From positions 1,761,501-1,825,500 of the forward strand of contig CM072345.1 in the NCBI GenBank assembly GCA_036874045.1: 64,000 bases of DNA, read 5' to 3'. The notes beneath the pieces are model-generated. The model was not told where the DNA came from. It did no database searches and saw only the letters and a program-made list of their open reading frames with translations. The position numbers and the translations under genes are program-made. Positions 23,688 to 36,241 of the stretch are shown in pieces; position 1 is the first letter of the stretch; the number at the start of each line of letters is the position of its first letter. The stretch comes from Cymodocea nodosa. Its lineage: Eukaryota; Streptophyta; Magnoliopsida; Alismatales; Cymodoceaceae.

Positions 23688-24051
23688 AATAAGCATAAAC
23701 TCCCCGCACACAATTTGGAAACTTTAGTAACAGATTTTTTATATTTTTATTAATTCTATTTGTAAAATTTGATTGTATAATAATACTTTATACTTTCTTT
23801 TACAAATAATAAAAATCATTTAAATTTAAAATTTCTTGTATATTTCAATGTATGAACATGACACACACAAAACATTTTTTCCAAAAGAATGTGTAAGTAT
23901 ATAATTACAAGATAATTCTTGAAAGATTCCTAAAATACATAATAACTAAACATAAAATATATTTTAAAGAATATTAGAAAAATCCATTTAAAACAATGAC
24001 CTATGTTCTCAACTCTCAAACTCTTTGTCTTCTATTTTCTAACATGATATT
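23688..24051. repeat. Left copy of a 363-bp direct duplication
   Basis: This copy runs from aataagcataaact to the base before the LTR at 24,052. It matches 25,441-25,803 nearly base for base, with a small number of substitutions and single-base indels (for example acttta versus attttat near 23,785). It is continuous with the upstream flank of the GEN2-like gene, so this is probably the original locus sequence. Confidence 0.92.
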
Positions 24052-25440
24052 TGTTAGGACCAAATGACTTACCAAATAAGGGGTGAATGGTAATTTTCAG
24101 TTATGTTAACAGTGTATTATAATCTACACGAATATGGTTATCAATTTTACTAAAGTACAATTGAATCTATAAGTTGAAGCACGATAGTAGAGAAAGGATA
24201 AATAAAACACATAAAGAATTTTTAGGTGGTTCACCACTAACAACTAGTCTATTCTCAATGATTACTTGGACTTTACTAAGTATTTTCAAAACTTACAATC
24301 ACTTGTTTTAAGGTCAAAGCAAGAACTAACCGTTCACTTTGAAATTTCTAGTCATAGCTCAAACCAACCAATCTTTAGAAATTTTAAGGTTGAAACTTTA
24401 GCAAACCAACTACTTGAATCAGGGATTTGATGTAGAGAGTTTTTCACTTGAATTTTCACTTGCTAAATTCGAATCTGAAATATTTCTATGATTTCTGTAT
24501 AGCTCTATGTATATGTGTGTATGATAATCGTCATCTTTTACTATCAACTATTGATTATACTTATACCAAGAGATGTAACGATCATATTTCACTCAACGAT
24601 ATTTGTCCTTCTGTACTTACTAAATCAGTTAGTCTTAAATATAGTAAGTTATCATTGTATGAGTAGTAGAATTGTAACCTTTCAAAATTTCTAAACTTTC
24701 GGAATGTTTTATTTGAAACCTTCTGAAGTTTTCCTAAAACCTTCTGATTTGCCTTGAGAGTCATTCTGTTCATGTCACGTGAGATTTTAAGTCAACCATG
24801 TGGTTATAACTTTATTTCAGATATTTGGCTTGAAACCTTCTTATTTTATTTGATTTTCGAATATTTTCATTAGAAACCTTTCGAAAAGCTCATTCAAAGT
24901 ATCTAATCTTTCTACACCTTTATTTTTGCTTTATCACATGAGACTTTAAGTTCTGCACATGAGTCCTCTTAGTTTCAGATAGTCTATTTGAGAACTTTCT
25001 GAAAATTTTTGTCTTTTGAATAGTTCCTCCTAAAACCTTCCAAAACTTTCCTTCTAACTTACTACTGCTTAAACTTAGCTTTCGAATAATTTGAATTGAA
25101 ACCCTCCAAAAACACTTATCTTTCGGATAGTTTCTCTTTGAGCCTTCCGAAGCTTCTCTTTTCTTTCAAACTATTTTACCTTAAACTCTTCGAAAGTCTT
25201 TCTTCTTTTAGATAGTTTGTCCTAAATCTTTCTGATTAACTTGCAACTATTTCTTTTATTTTTCAGATAGTTTCCCTTGAACCTTTCGAAACTCTTTTCA
25301 CTTTCAAATAGTTTCTCTTAAAACCTTTTGATTTCTCCTTTCTTCTATTCTTCAGTTGGCTAAACTATCTTTTAAGTTGTTCTATGAAATACAACTTAAG
25401 TTCTCATTATTTTTACATTATCAAATCCAGAGGTCCTTTC
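24052..25440. repeat. Solo LTR (SIRE-like family) between the two duplicated blocks
   Basis: It starts TGTTAGGACC and ends in GGTCCTTTC rather than the expected GGTCCTAACA, so its last bases are lost or altered. The opening (aaggggtgaatggtaa, then tttttaggtggttcaccact and the ttactaagt block) is homologous to the LTRs at 1659, 40,545 and 48,610, but it is a diverged subfamily. The interior is a long series of ccttccgaaa / tttcggatagttt words. No internal region, PBS or PPT is present. Confidence 0.8.
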
Positions 25441-25803
25441 AATAAGCACAAACTCTCTGTACATAATTTGGAAACTTTAGTAACAAATTTTTTATATTTT
25501 TATTAATTCTATTTGTAAAATTTGATTGTATAATAATATTTTATACTTTCTTTTACAAATATAAAAATCATTTAAATTTAAAATTTCTTGTATATTTCAA
25601 TGTATGAACATGACGCACACAAAACATTTTTCCAAAAGAATGTGTAAGTATATAATTACAAGATAATTCTTGAAAGGTTCCTAAAATACATAATAACTAA
25701 ACATAAAATATATTTTAAAGAATATTAGAAAAATCCACGTAAAACAATGAACTATGTTCTCAACTCTCAAACTCTTTGTCTTCTATTTTTCTGACATAAT
25801 ATT
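25441..25803. repeat. Right copy of the 363-bp direct duplication
   Basis: It begins aataagcacaaact immediately after the LTR end and finishes gacataatatt, then runs into unrelated sequence. See the left copy at 23,688. Together they bracket the solo LTR like an extremely long target duplication. Confidence 0.92.
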
Positions 25804-26925
25804 AACCAGTTCGCAATCCTACACCACTTTAGTTATGTTTAATAAAAAATTAGGCTAGACTTGGCTACATAATATATATATTTTGGCATGTAAATCAAGT
25901 TAGGTTAGTCTGCAAGCCACCACAAGCTAGCCCACAAGCTCAATAGGTCGATTTCCAAACATTCAGAATTTCCAAACAAATGAAGTTTCGAATATTCAAA
26001 TTTTTTGAACATTGAGAAATATCATTCAAATATTTAGAGGAGAGGAAGAGAGGAAAGAAGAAAATCTATAAATAAGAGTGAAGGATTAGAGTTTTCTTCA
26101 CAACTCATTTAATCTTCTCTTTCTTTTATGTAAAACATACAAAATTTTCAAGTTTTAAACTTTCAAATTTCTTCAACTCTCAACTTAAATTTTGTTTGTA
26201 AAAATAGTGTATAACTTCAATGAATTTAACTTCAACAATAAAGACAATGACAATTTCTTAATATTTCTATTGAAACATCAATATTACTAGTCTCAAACCA
26301 TGGAAGCTAGAGTATCTTCAAGTATTTCTATTAAAACAAGAAGAATATCTACTTTATAGTTAAAGTTTACAATAAAGATGAAAGATATAAGAAATGATAT
26401 TGTATTGAAGAGAGCCTACTACAACATCTATAATGCAAACTTCTCTTACAAAACTTCAAATAATATAAGTCATTTATCTAGACATTTAGTTAATTATTTA
26501 TTTAAAAATCTTGAAAAAATAAAATGATTCAAACACAAATTAATTTTAAATTTAAAGGTAATATAACACAATAACATTATGATCATAGGAATGTTAGAGA
26601 ACTATATACTAAATTTATTAAAATTTACCTATTAATTTTGGTGATAATTATATTTCACAAGCTTATTATCCACAATTTAAAAATATTTCTAGAAATACAA
26701 CTAAGAAATATATTATTGATCTTTATAATAAACTTAAAATAAAATTAATTAATATAATAGATTCTATTAATACATTTATAGCATGTACATCTCATATTTA
26801 AGAGGATAAAATTAAAATAAGATATATTATTATTACTACACGTTTTATTAATGATAATTAAGTTTTATAAAAAAGATTAGTAGGATTTAGAAGAATAAAT
26901 TATCCATGTAATGCTTAAAATATTT
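25804..26925 (+). pseudogene. hAT transposase 5' half (BED finger and N-terminal core), relic
   Basis: An upstream region has CTATAAATAAG near 26,067, a plausible old promoter. Near 26,410-26,510 a BED-type zinc finger reads F-S-Y-K-T-S-N-N-I-S-H-L-S-R-H-L, with the two cysteines expected just before it apparently changed to tyrosine. Further on (26,640-26,925) is the hAT core beginning Y-Y-P-Q-F, R-N-T-T-K-K, then Y-I-I-I-T-T-R-F-I-N-D-N and a G-F-R-R-I motif. Several stops are present and the frame is cut at 26,925 by an LTR. In the family the BED finger binds transposon ends. The part after the cut was not found. Confidence 0.65.
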
Positions 26926-28280
26926 TGTAGGAAAGGTTTATACTTAAGAGTGGGGTGAATTAAGTATATTGCATATTTTCTAGTATTTTTGGTCTCTTTT
27001 TAATTCTAGGTTTTATAGAAATTAAACAAAGATTAAATCACACATACAATTTATAGTGGTTCCCCTCAACCAGGGTATGTCCATTCTTTGAGTCTCTACT
27101 TAAGAATTCACTATCCTTAGGAGTTTTTGATTCACTCAAAACCTAGTATACTACAACTTTACTCAAAAGCAAAATCAACTTAACAAGACACCAATCCTTC
27201 GTCAAGTTCTTACTCTAACTGTACGAACCCTTGTATAGCTATCTACACAACTTTACGGACTCCTGTAAAGTTACATGAAACTTTTCTAAAAGAACACATT
27301 TTAAAGTTTCCTCCACAACACCCCTTTTAGATAGGTTCTCTTTTTCAATTTACGATGTAATGCAAAGAGGAATTAGTCTAGTAAGCATAAACATAATAAA
27401 AACTTTCCTCTTATAGATACGACAATGCTTAAATCTTCAAGTAATAGCTTTGTTGCTGTGGAATTCCTTCAGATGACTTTCAACTCTTGTTCTCCAAGAA
27501 TCTTTAAGACTTTTAAGAATTTTTCTCTCTAGAGTTACTATCGAGAAGAACTCACTTCTAACTTTGATTTTACTCAATTTATATTACAAAAAGAACTCTA
27601 ATTGATTACACATGATCCTACATACATGTTCCTTCTTTTTCAAATTTCCTACAACTGCTCACTACGTGAATGGTAGAAAAATAACTAGCTCGTGGAGTTG
27701 GTGTAACTCAATAAACTTACTCTGTGGACTTAATTGTAACTCAATGGACCTAAGGAGCTTCGAAAAGTTATGCCCATAACTTTATAAGCTTATGCCCATA
27801 ACTTTATAAACTTATGCATAGCAGAACATTATGAACATCTGTAAACTTATCTCCTTAACTTTATAGACTCTTACAAACTGACACGTGTCCAACACAATGA
27901 CTTATCTTAACAAACTTACGAACCCCTCAAGAGATAACTTTACAGAGGTCCGTCAAGTTATCCTTATAATTTTACGGATTATATATATCATAAGTTTATG
28001 AAGATCTGTAAAGTTAAACTGATAACTTTATAAGCTTAAGATTCATAACTTATATATATATATGCAACTTCATAACTTTACAAATGTCCATAAAATTATC
28101 CTTATAACTTTACAAGTCTCTGTAAAATTATATATTTAGATAAATTTTAGAGTTTTAAACTAGAGTTATGAATCAATAAGTTTATGATTGTTTGCAAAGT
28201 TAATTATATAACTTTTCGACCGTTCATAAACTTATGGACTTAGATACTATTTTGAAGTTCATCAATTTACATATTGAAGT
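26926..28280. repeat. LTR fragment E (SIRE-like), 3' end truncated
   Basis: It starts TGTAGGAAAGGTTTATAC, followed by gtggggtgaattaag, the same opening pattern as the other SIRE-like LTRs here. A ttatagtggttcccctcaacc block follows at 27,050. The second half is dense with aactttacggactcctgtaaagtta-like inverted words. It runs into the LTR at 28,281 without a recognisable end, so it is truncated. Confidence 0.6.
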
Positions 28281-29523
28281 TGTAGAATTGTAGTATCACA
28301 AGAGAGGGGGTGAATTATATCTTTAGAAATTAAAAAATTTTCAGCAGATAAAATAAGAGCACAAAACACTCACAAATATAATTCTAATCTTTATTTAATA
28401 AAGAAAGAATTTACAATCACTTTTCAGCATAATTCCCTAATTGTTGGTTCTAATACAATAAAATCTGAATTACAATTCAAAGAGAAAATAACAACCTTAT
28501 TCTAATTTTGTTTGAATTGTATAATCAAACCTGATCTTTTTGCATGTAGCTTCTTTTCTTTCCTTTTGCTCAACTTTTGTATTTCTTCTTCTCCTGTCAT
28601 CAAATCTCCTAGACTTCTTGCATTGTAACTCCTCTTCTGAATTTGCTTGGAATTCGAACTTCTTCTAATGTTGGAGAATTTTTCTAGATTGGGATTAAAT
28701 ATTTTGAATTGAATACTCTAACTTGGAATTTTTGTGTGAGATGGGATCGAAATTTTAGGATGATCGTAGTACAACTTGTACCCTCTATTTATAGTAGTTG
28801 AACTATAACTTCACATTCAGCATGTTTATCTACTTAATTTATAATCTCACGTATTAATTCAAATTTAAATTATCCATGATCTCCACTATCTCCACTATCA
28901 TTTTGAATTTCCACTATTTCCATTATCATTTTTGAATTTCTACTATCTCCACTATCATTTTGAATTTCCATGATTTCCTATCGTAGATCAATCAAAAATC
29001 TTTCTTCTTGGAGATTTGTAGAATATCTTCTAAGTTACCACTTTAGTTGAACATTTATCCTTTAAGACTTGTAAAAACTTAAACACTTATCTATAACTCT
29101 TCAAGCTTTTGCAATTGTAAAACACGTGATTAAAACAAGAAAACTTATTTGTTTATTAATTACTTTATAAAACTCGAGTAGTTATCTTTCCATGTGTATA
29201 AAAACTTGAACAGTTATCTAACTCTTCGATTTTCATTACCAAACGCATATGAAAAACGCGTGAAAACTTAAAACATTAAAAACACACGTGTAGATAACTA
29301 TATGAGTTTTTAACATAACTCTTCGACTAATTAGAAATGTTATAACTATCTAAAAGTTTACTATCCGAAACTTTTAACTATTCGAAAATTAACTATCCAA
29401 AACTTAAGTGAAACTTTCTGAAAACTCATTAACTTCTAATTATGTGACTGTTATACTTAAGACTTATTTAAACTTATTTACAGACTTATAAAAATATTTA
29501 TCATCAAAACAAAATTCCTAACA
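28281..29523 (-). repeat. LTR of a SIRE-type copia (3' LTR of a minus-strand element)
   Basis: TGTAGAATTGTAG to TTCCTAACA. Immediately right of it is atctccccttttttgatgat, which on the minus strand is a classic copia polypurine tract (AAAAAAGGGGAGAT) abutting the LTR. A close relative lies at 29,987-31,195. Only about 200 bp of the element body follows before gypsy sequence, so the element is truncated. Confidence 0.75.
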
Positions 29524-29750
29524 ATCTCCCCTTTTTTGATGATGACAAAACCAAATAAGTTTAAATAATCTTTCTCCCCCTTTTTTGGCATTATAAAAAG
29601 TAAATATCATATATATAAGGAAGAAAAACTTGTTAAGTATATATTTCAAAAAGAGCTTCAAACATTTATAAATTAAACATGGACAAAAACTATTTAAATA
29701 ATAACTATTTTAAACAAGAACTATTGAAAATAAGTATGTAAAATATATAT
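29524..29750 (-). mobile_element. Truncated 3' end of the copia element (PPT and adjacent non-coding DNA)
   Basis: It begins with the PPT and includes a second ctcccccttttttggcattat run near 29,574. The same arrangement (two C/T runs followed by tcattata) occurs at 41,998-42,290 in the complete SIRE-type copia, which supports the assignment. The right edge is approximate. Confidence 0.55.
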
Positions 29751-32700
29751 TGTAAACAGTTACATAATTTTTGGCAACAAATTATAATTTATGAAATCAT
29801 GTAATTCATAATTTATTTTTATTTACAAGCCTCTTTGTCTTCAAAAAATATCTAACAAAGTATCTGAATTTTTCTATGCAATTTTTATATTAACTTTGTT
29901 TATTTGATCAATAACTTCTTGATCTAAATCTATATTTTGAGCTTGTGTTGGTTGTTGTAATGAATTTGTATGTCTATGTGTGTGTTTGTAGGATTGTTGT
30001 ATCATAAGAGGGGCGATGAATTGTATCTTTAGTAATTAAATTACCAACAGATAAAATAAGAGCACAAAACACTCGTAAATGAAATTCTATTCTTTATAAA
30101 CTTTAAAGACAAAATTTACAATATATTTTCAACTCAATTCTCTTCTTGACGGTTTTGATACAGTAAAGTCCGATATACAATTGAAATAGAAAAATGAAGT
30201 TCTTATTCAAAACTAATTTTGAATTGTATAAAACCTGATCTTTATGCACGCACCTCCTTTTCTTCTTTTTGCTTAACTTCTATATCTCTTCTTCTCCAAT
30301 TGTCGAATTTCCAGACTTCTTGCGTTTACAGCTCCTTTTCTGAAATTGCTTAGAATTTTGAACTTCTTCTGATGTTGGAGAATTTTTCTAGATATGAATA
30401 TTCAAACTTAACTTTTCAATTAGGGATCTAGATTGAATATTCAGACTTGGTTTTTGATATTAGTATCATCTATTTGTAATGTAGCTCGTACTCTCTATTA
30501 GTAGTCGAACTCTGTTGTCTTTCACGTTCACCATGTTCATCCACTTAATCTATAATCCACGTACTAATTTTTTCTTTAATCCAAATTACTTTCTATTTGA
30601 ATTTCCACTTTCTCCACTATCATTTTGAATTTCCACGATCTCCACTCGTAGATTCGCCGAAACTTTATCTTCCTGGAGTCTTATAGAATATCTTCTAACT
30701 CTTCAATTTAGTCAAACACTTATCCTTTAAGACCTGTAAAAACTCGAATACTTATTTGTAACTCTTCAAGTTTTTGCACTTGCAAAACACATGACTAAAC
30801 ATAGCAAACTTATCTATTCGTTAGTTAGTTTGTAAAACTCGAAGACTTATCTATCCATGTATATAAAAACTCAAACAGTTATCTAACTATTTGATTTTCA
30901 TTACCAAACGCATATGGAAAACACATGACAACTTAAAACATTAAAAACACATGTGCAAATAACTTAACTATACGAGTTTTTAACATAACTATTCGACAAA
31001 AATGAAACATTAACTATCTGAAAGTTTAACTATCGAAAATCTAACTATTCGAAAACTTAACTATCTGAAATAAAAATGAAACTTTCTGATAATCTATTAA
31101 CATTTAATTTACGTGATAATTATACTTAGAGAATATTATTTAAACTATTTAAAAACTTTAATAAAGCATACATCATCAAAACAAAATTCCTAATAGTGTT
31201 GTTCATATATTGCAAGCTATTGTTGTCTTGGTGTTGACTATTCTAACTGTTGTTGTTACTGCACTTGTTGATTTTGTTGGTCTTGCTAATCATGTTGTTC
31301 TTGTTGTTGAATTGCTAGTGGATCTATTTTCTAGTATTTATGTAGTTCTTTTGTAGAGAAAGATCGTGATTTCATCTTTTTTTATGGCCAAGGTGTAATA
31401 TCTATTGATTTGCCACAAGTCTCAAAATAGTATTACCATAAAATAAAAATGTACTCTGCAAATTCAAAATATGATAAATAAAGTTATCATACCAGTTCAC
31501 CTGTATATGCTTAACTAAAGCATAAGTTGCATAAAGATAGCATTTGCCAACTTTAGCTCCATGACCAAACTTCTAAAAAATTAAAACATGCAATATCTTT
31601 GCAATAAATTATGCTTGGCCATTTAAATTATTTAAGAATCTCAATTGATTGTTAGTAGTTGGATCTTTTGCTAACTCTTTAATGTCTCATCCTAGTTGAT
31701 TACCTATTGTCTTTCTAAAAATTTAACTCCTTCATTTTTCAATCCAAGTATTTGATAAACTAATTCTAGAGTTAAATGTATGCCTAATTCTTATACATTA
31801 GAAATGGGAATATCATTTTCTACTGTTAAGTTTGAATAAAAACAACTTACAATTTCTGATAGCACGAGATGGTCTAGCTATTGTGGAAGCAATGTCAACA
31901 AGCCTTGAAGCTCAAACATTTCTTTAATGTCTACCATCCCTTCAAACATAACTAGTTTATAATATAAAATTGTAAAAGTTTTATACATTTGAAACTTTTC
32001 ATAACAGGATCCATTTCTGAATCATAATAGTGTGTTATCTTCTAAATTCTGTTCAGGATTAAGAATTTTCCTATCATGTGCTTCTGACTTGGGATTTGTT
32101 TTAGTGTTTTCATTAGTAGCTAAATTTTCAGATCTTTCAGAACTAGTGGAATTTCTATCAAAACTAGTATAAATGTCTGAAATATCTGCTATTATTGTAT
32201 CAACTTTGTGCTTCTTCTATTTGATTGTCGTCAAACATATCATCAACTATCATTTGTATATTAGTATCAACATTCTCTATTTGAATATCTATATCAACAA
32301 CATTTATTTCTATTCTTCTATTGTAATACAATTGTCTCCTTATTGTAAAATATTCTATATCTATCTATGGTATAGAAATATTCTGTATTTTTGTAATTTC
32401 TGTATGTGAAACTTCAACAAAATTATATTCTATCTATAATTGTTTATTCTATTGACTATATATAGTTATAAACAAATAACATGTATATTGTAAAAGACAT
32501 AACCAGATATATACAATCCAATATAAGCAACTATATCAAAAATTTATATTCTTGATTCGAGATATAGTAAGAGGAATAATATATGTACATTCCTCTTTAG
32601 ATGATATATCTTCAAAATTCAAAGACTCTATGTTTATGTCATTAAAAATGTTATCAAAATCAATATCATCTGTATATGTATAATCAAAATTTCCTACATT

Positions 32701-33600
32701 TCCTATTTCTGTAGGAAAAGAATGTGTTGTCTTGACGTAGTATGTAGAAAATTATCTATTATATTAAAAGAAACACTACAAGTTAATGTGATATAGTACC
32801 TTAAAGTATATGCTTTTAAGCTAATATTTATCACATCTGCTAGTATTCTTAAAATGAAAATTTCTCCAACTTTTGCAATGGAACAAAGTTTTCCATTTCT
32901 TAATGATTATTTTCTTCACTACAAAATTTCTTGTACATTTGCAATTAGTCAAAAATATTCAATGGTCTTTTTCTTTCGACTATATGTCTACAGTGTCTCA
33001 AATTTTTCTAATGGTTCTAGTGTTTGCTTGATTTCACTTAATAGAGGCACTTGTGGTTCTAAAGATCCTTCACCAGGTTTCCTACGATGCAATAATGAAA
33101 TATAGAGTTTTAAACTTTCAACCTCCATTTTTAACTGATAAACTCTTTGACTTTCACTATGAAGTCCCATTTTCCAAATTGTTGATTTTTATTCATTTAA
33201 AATTTTTTGTATCTCATCTAAAACAATAGGGGAAAATAATGCTAAGAATACAAACTCAATAATTCCCTATTAATATTTTCTATCATTGGTCCTTACTTCT
33301 TTCCATAATATGTAATAGACTGTACCGTCTTTCAGATACTTGTCTAGAATTGGATACAACCTCATGATCATGTTGTAATGTTCTTTTCCATAAAGTCAAT
33401 GTGGAAAGTTCTATCTATTTTAGTCTAAACTGGGTTTTAGCATAATTTCAAATAAATTTCTAATAGAAATTTTTCTCTTCTTGAATAGACTTTCTAATTT
33501 TATGTAGAATTTCATTGGAAAATGTATACCTAGAGTAAATATATTTAATCTCACTTTCTAATTTTCTGAAGTACTATACCTAAACTTTAGACATTCTACC
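29750..33600 (-). pseudogene. Gypsy B internal fragment with a diverged copy of the Gypsy A large ORF
   Basis: On the minus strand, 31,460-31,650 reads L-N-N-L-N-G-Q-A, then I-A-K-I-L, then A-T-Y-A-L-V-K-H-I-Q-V-N-W-Y and F-I-Y-H-I-L. This matches, in order and spacing, L-K-H-L-N-G-K-A ... A-T-Y-A-V-V-N-K-I-Q-V-N-W in the large ORF at 55,745-57,991. The frame continues leftward into a Gln/Asn-rich tail that crosses the solo LTR at 29,987. The part to the right (31,900-33,600) is too decayed to name; a minus frame at 32,988-33,170 is Leu/Glu-rich. Several stops are present. Confidence 0.6.
29987..31195 (-). repeat. Solo LTR with perfect target duplication GTGTT
   Basis: It starts TGTAGGATTGTTG and ends TTCCTAATA (terminal CA changed to TA). 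GTGTT lies immediately before (29,982-29,986) and after (31,196-31,200). It is the same family as 28,281-29,523, with matching blocks such as gcagataaaataagagcacaaaacactc. It splits a glutamine-rich gypsy reading frame. Confidence 0.88.
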
Positions 33601-34128
33601 ACATTCTAACATTGTTGATTAAGCTCTGCTTTGCACTGTAGAACTTAAAGTAAAGATTTGCAATCTAGGGTTACGAAGGTAGAAAAATGAAAAGTTGTTA
33701 GTAAACATTTATAACTCTTTAAGTTTATAAACGAATAATCAGATTCAATCATTGAAGTCATAAATATAAGATATGTTTTTCATAAACAACTCGAAAGCTT
33801 ACAATAACTATATGAGTTTTATAACTTAACAAAGATGAAGATTTAGCATAACTGTTTATGTAAAGAAAATAAATTTTGGCTAAGTAAAAGAGACTATATG
33901 AGAAATTCGAAGACTTATGATAACTATTTGAGTTTTATGAGCATTAAAACACATAACTATACGAAAAACTAAAATAGTTATTATCATTTTTTAAGTCTAA
34001 CATAAAAATATAGCAGTGTTATGTTAATTGTTCGAGCTTCTTAAATAGATATACTAAAAAGTTGAACACTTAAGCATAACTGTTCAAGTTTCTTAAAGAA
34101 ATAAAGTATAAGAATTTAAAATAGAAAC
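33600..34128. other. AT-rich spacer with recurring taactat(t/c)cga-like words
   Basis: No gene seen. Words such as aactatatgag, aactatttgag and aactgttcgag recur about every 60-80 bases, in the style of the hairpin words in the adjacent LTRs. It probably belongs to an LTR or leader of the same families. Confidence 0.35.
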
Positions 34129-35165
34129 TATTTAGAATGAAAAAGTGCATAATATTAATGGTTAATAGCATAATATTTAGTTTATCATATGAAAATCAAG
34201 CCAATATGTTACAAATATACAATTATGAGCCTTAATCAAAGAATATGCATAATTTCAAGGAATTAGCGTTAACTAAGTATTATTTATGAAAGATTAAAAA
34301 CCTAGTTTACATGTGGTTTTATAGTATTAAACATGGTATGCTTTGTTTTTGCATATTTGTATCATCTACAATGTATGGTAACAACTCATTGAGTTACTAG
34401 TTTAAAGGGTAAAAAGATCACATGAGAACTCATTGAGTTAGCGAGCAAAACTATAAGTTGTATATCTGAACTTGTTAAGTTATCATTATGCACATGTTGA
34501 ATTTAAAGTTTACTAATGTTATATTATGTCATGTGAGTTGTATATGTTGAACTCGTTAAGTTAGTATAAATACACACGTTAAGTTGTTTTGTTAAACTCT
34601 AAGGTAACACATTATGTTAGCGTTATAAACTTAAAAATTATTTCTTTATTGCATGTGATACATATATTATTATTTAAATGCAAGTTCGTTGAGTTAACTC
34701 AATGAGGTCGATCTGTTGAGTAATAGTTAAGTCAACAAAGTAAGTTTGTTAAGTTAAATTAACTCCATGGATCAGTTATTTTCTAATATTCGACTATGAG
34801 TAGTTGTAAGAACACGAAATTTAAAGGAAAACCACGATTGCACATATCACGTAGGATTTTTATCGTGAAATGAAGAAGAAATCACCACTATTAATATGAA
34901 GGAATGAAATCCAACTAGTCATTTAGGCGAACGTAGTTATTATTGAAAGAGATATAAAAGTAAAGGAGAAAAAATGAAGAAAAGGGGGTGGAGAACCACA
35001 CTAACTGCAGCAAGCATCGGAAGTTCCCTGAAGCTCCACCACCACCAATCACCACCCATCCATCGAAGGTTTGTGAGGATACTTTTTAGATATCAGGTCG
35101 ATTTCGAGCCAAACATAGTGACTAACAACCATTGTAAGGAGTGATCATGTCGTAGGAAGGAAGAC
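34129..35165 (+). repeat. Inverted partial LTR of the Gypsy A family
   Basis: It starts TATTTAGAATGAAAAAGTGC (TG changed to TA) and runs about 1 kb as the reverse complement of the right half of the direct LTR copies. For example, cttatcatatgaaaat matches the reverse of the direct copies' cattctcatatgataag region. It ends at aggagtgatcatgtcgtagg where a direct LTR copy begins head-on. Orientation corresponds to a plus-strand element. Confidence 0.7.
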
Positions 35166-36241
35166 TGTTTAGAAATCTTATTGTTCAGTTACTTTTAAAT
35201 ATATATTTATAAGTTCTGCTAGAAGAAACAAATAATTTCTACAAATCAGATATTAAATCTAACTTGTTTTAACTACAAGTGCACAATATCTATTGTATAA
35301 GTGTGCAAATACAAGTCGATCCCATAGAGATTGAATTAAAACTTTATACTATTTTGCTTTTTACAACTAGAGTTTTATATGTGTTAAATTACACACTTCG
35401 TTGACTTACTCTTAACTCAACGAACTTAATTCGTTTGTTGAGTTATAGCTAACATAATGGAATAATATTGTGGACTTAAGTTAACTCCACAAGCTTAACT
35501 AATAACTTCTAATTAAATTTGCTATTTTACAGAGGAATTCAGCCATTCATTGGGCAGTTCCATAGAATGTAAACAACATCAATTAAGCTTTTAATGTTAT
35601 TTTATCTGGTATTTATCATCAATCAACATTAACATTCAAATATTTCAAATAGTAACCATTAAAATATTTGATATTTTGTACAAACTAATTTTAGTAATCA
35701 ATAATACAATTTTCTATTTTCTAAATCAAATAGACATGAAACATTCACAATACTGACAATAATAACATTACTCATAATACAAAACAAATAATACAACACA
35801 TAAATGCTAACTAGAAAATTAGATAATTAGTTTTTTGTTTTGATATGTTTCCTAAGGATGAAGCAGAAGATGAAATGCAAAATTCTCTATTGACAATAAT
35901 AACTTCTGTCACTACATATAACATGATTACACCCTTGAAAATGTAATCACTTACAGTCATGCCTCCTCTCCTTATAGAATTGTGAACCGAGACTTGTACG
36001 TTGATCTCCTTTTTAGTATATTGACATCAACTCGAAACCAAGACTAGAAGCTTTATTGTTTCCTTAGAAATGATTTAGTACTTGGTGAAAATAGTTTCCC
36101 TTCCTATGACATAATCATTTCTCACAGTGGTTGTCAGTCATAGTATTTGGTTCAGAATCAACTCGACATCTGGAAAATATCCTTATAGACCTCCGATAGT
36201 TGGTGATTGTGATGGTTTGTTGTTGGTGTTTGTATGGTGGT
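35166..36241 (-). repeat. Direct partial LTR of the Gypsy A family
   Basis: It begins TGTTTAGAAATC and carries the diagnostic blocks of this LTR: ctacaagtgcacaatatctattg, tcgatcccatagagattga, aggaattcagccattcattgggc and gtaaataacatcaattaag-like words. It stops near 36,241, before the hairpin array and the terminal ttcattctaaaca, where another LTR copy begins. Confidence 0.7.

Noticed and set aside
32173-33170. Several small open frames on both strands (Ile/Tyr-rich, Leu/Glu-rich)
   Set aside because: Composition reflects AT-rich decayed gypsy sequence; no motif could be named with confidence beyond the Gypsy B assignment.
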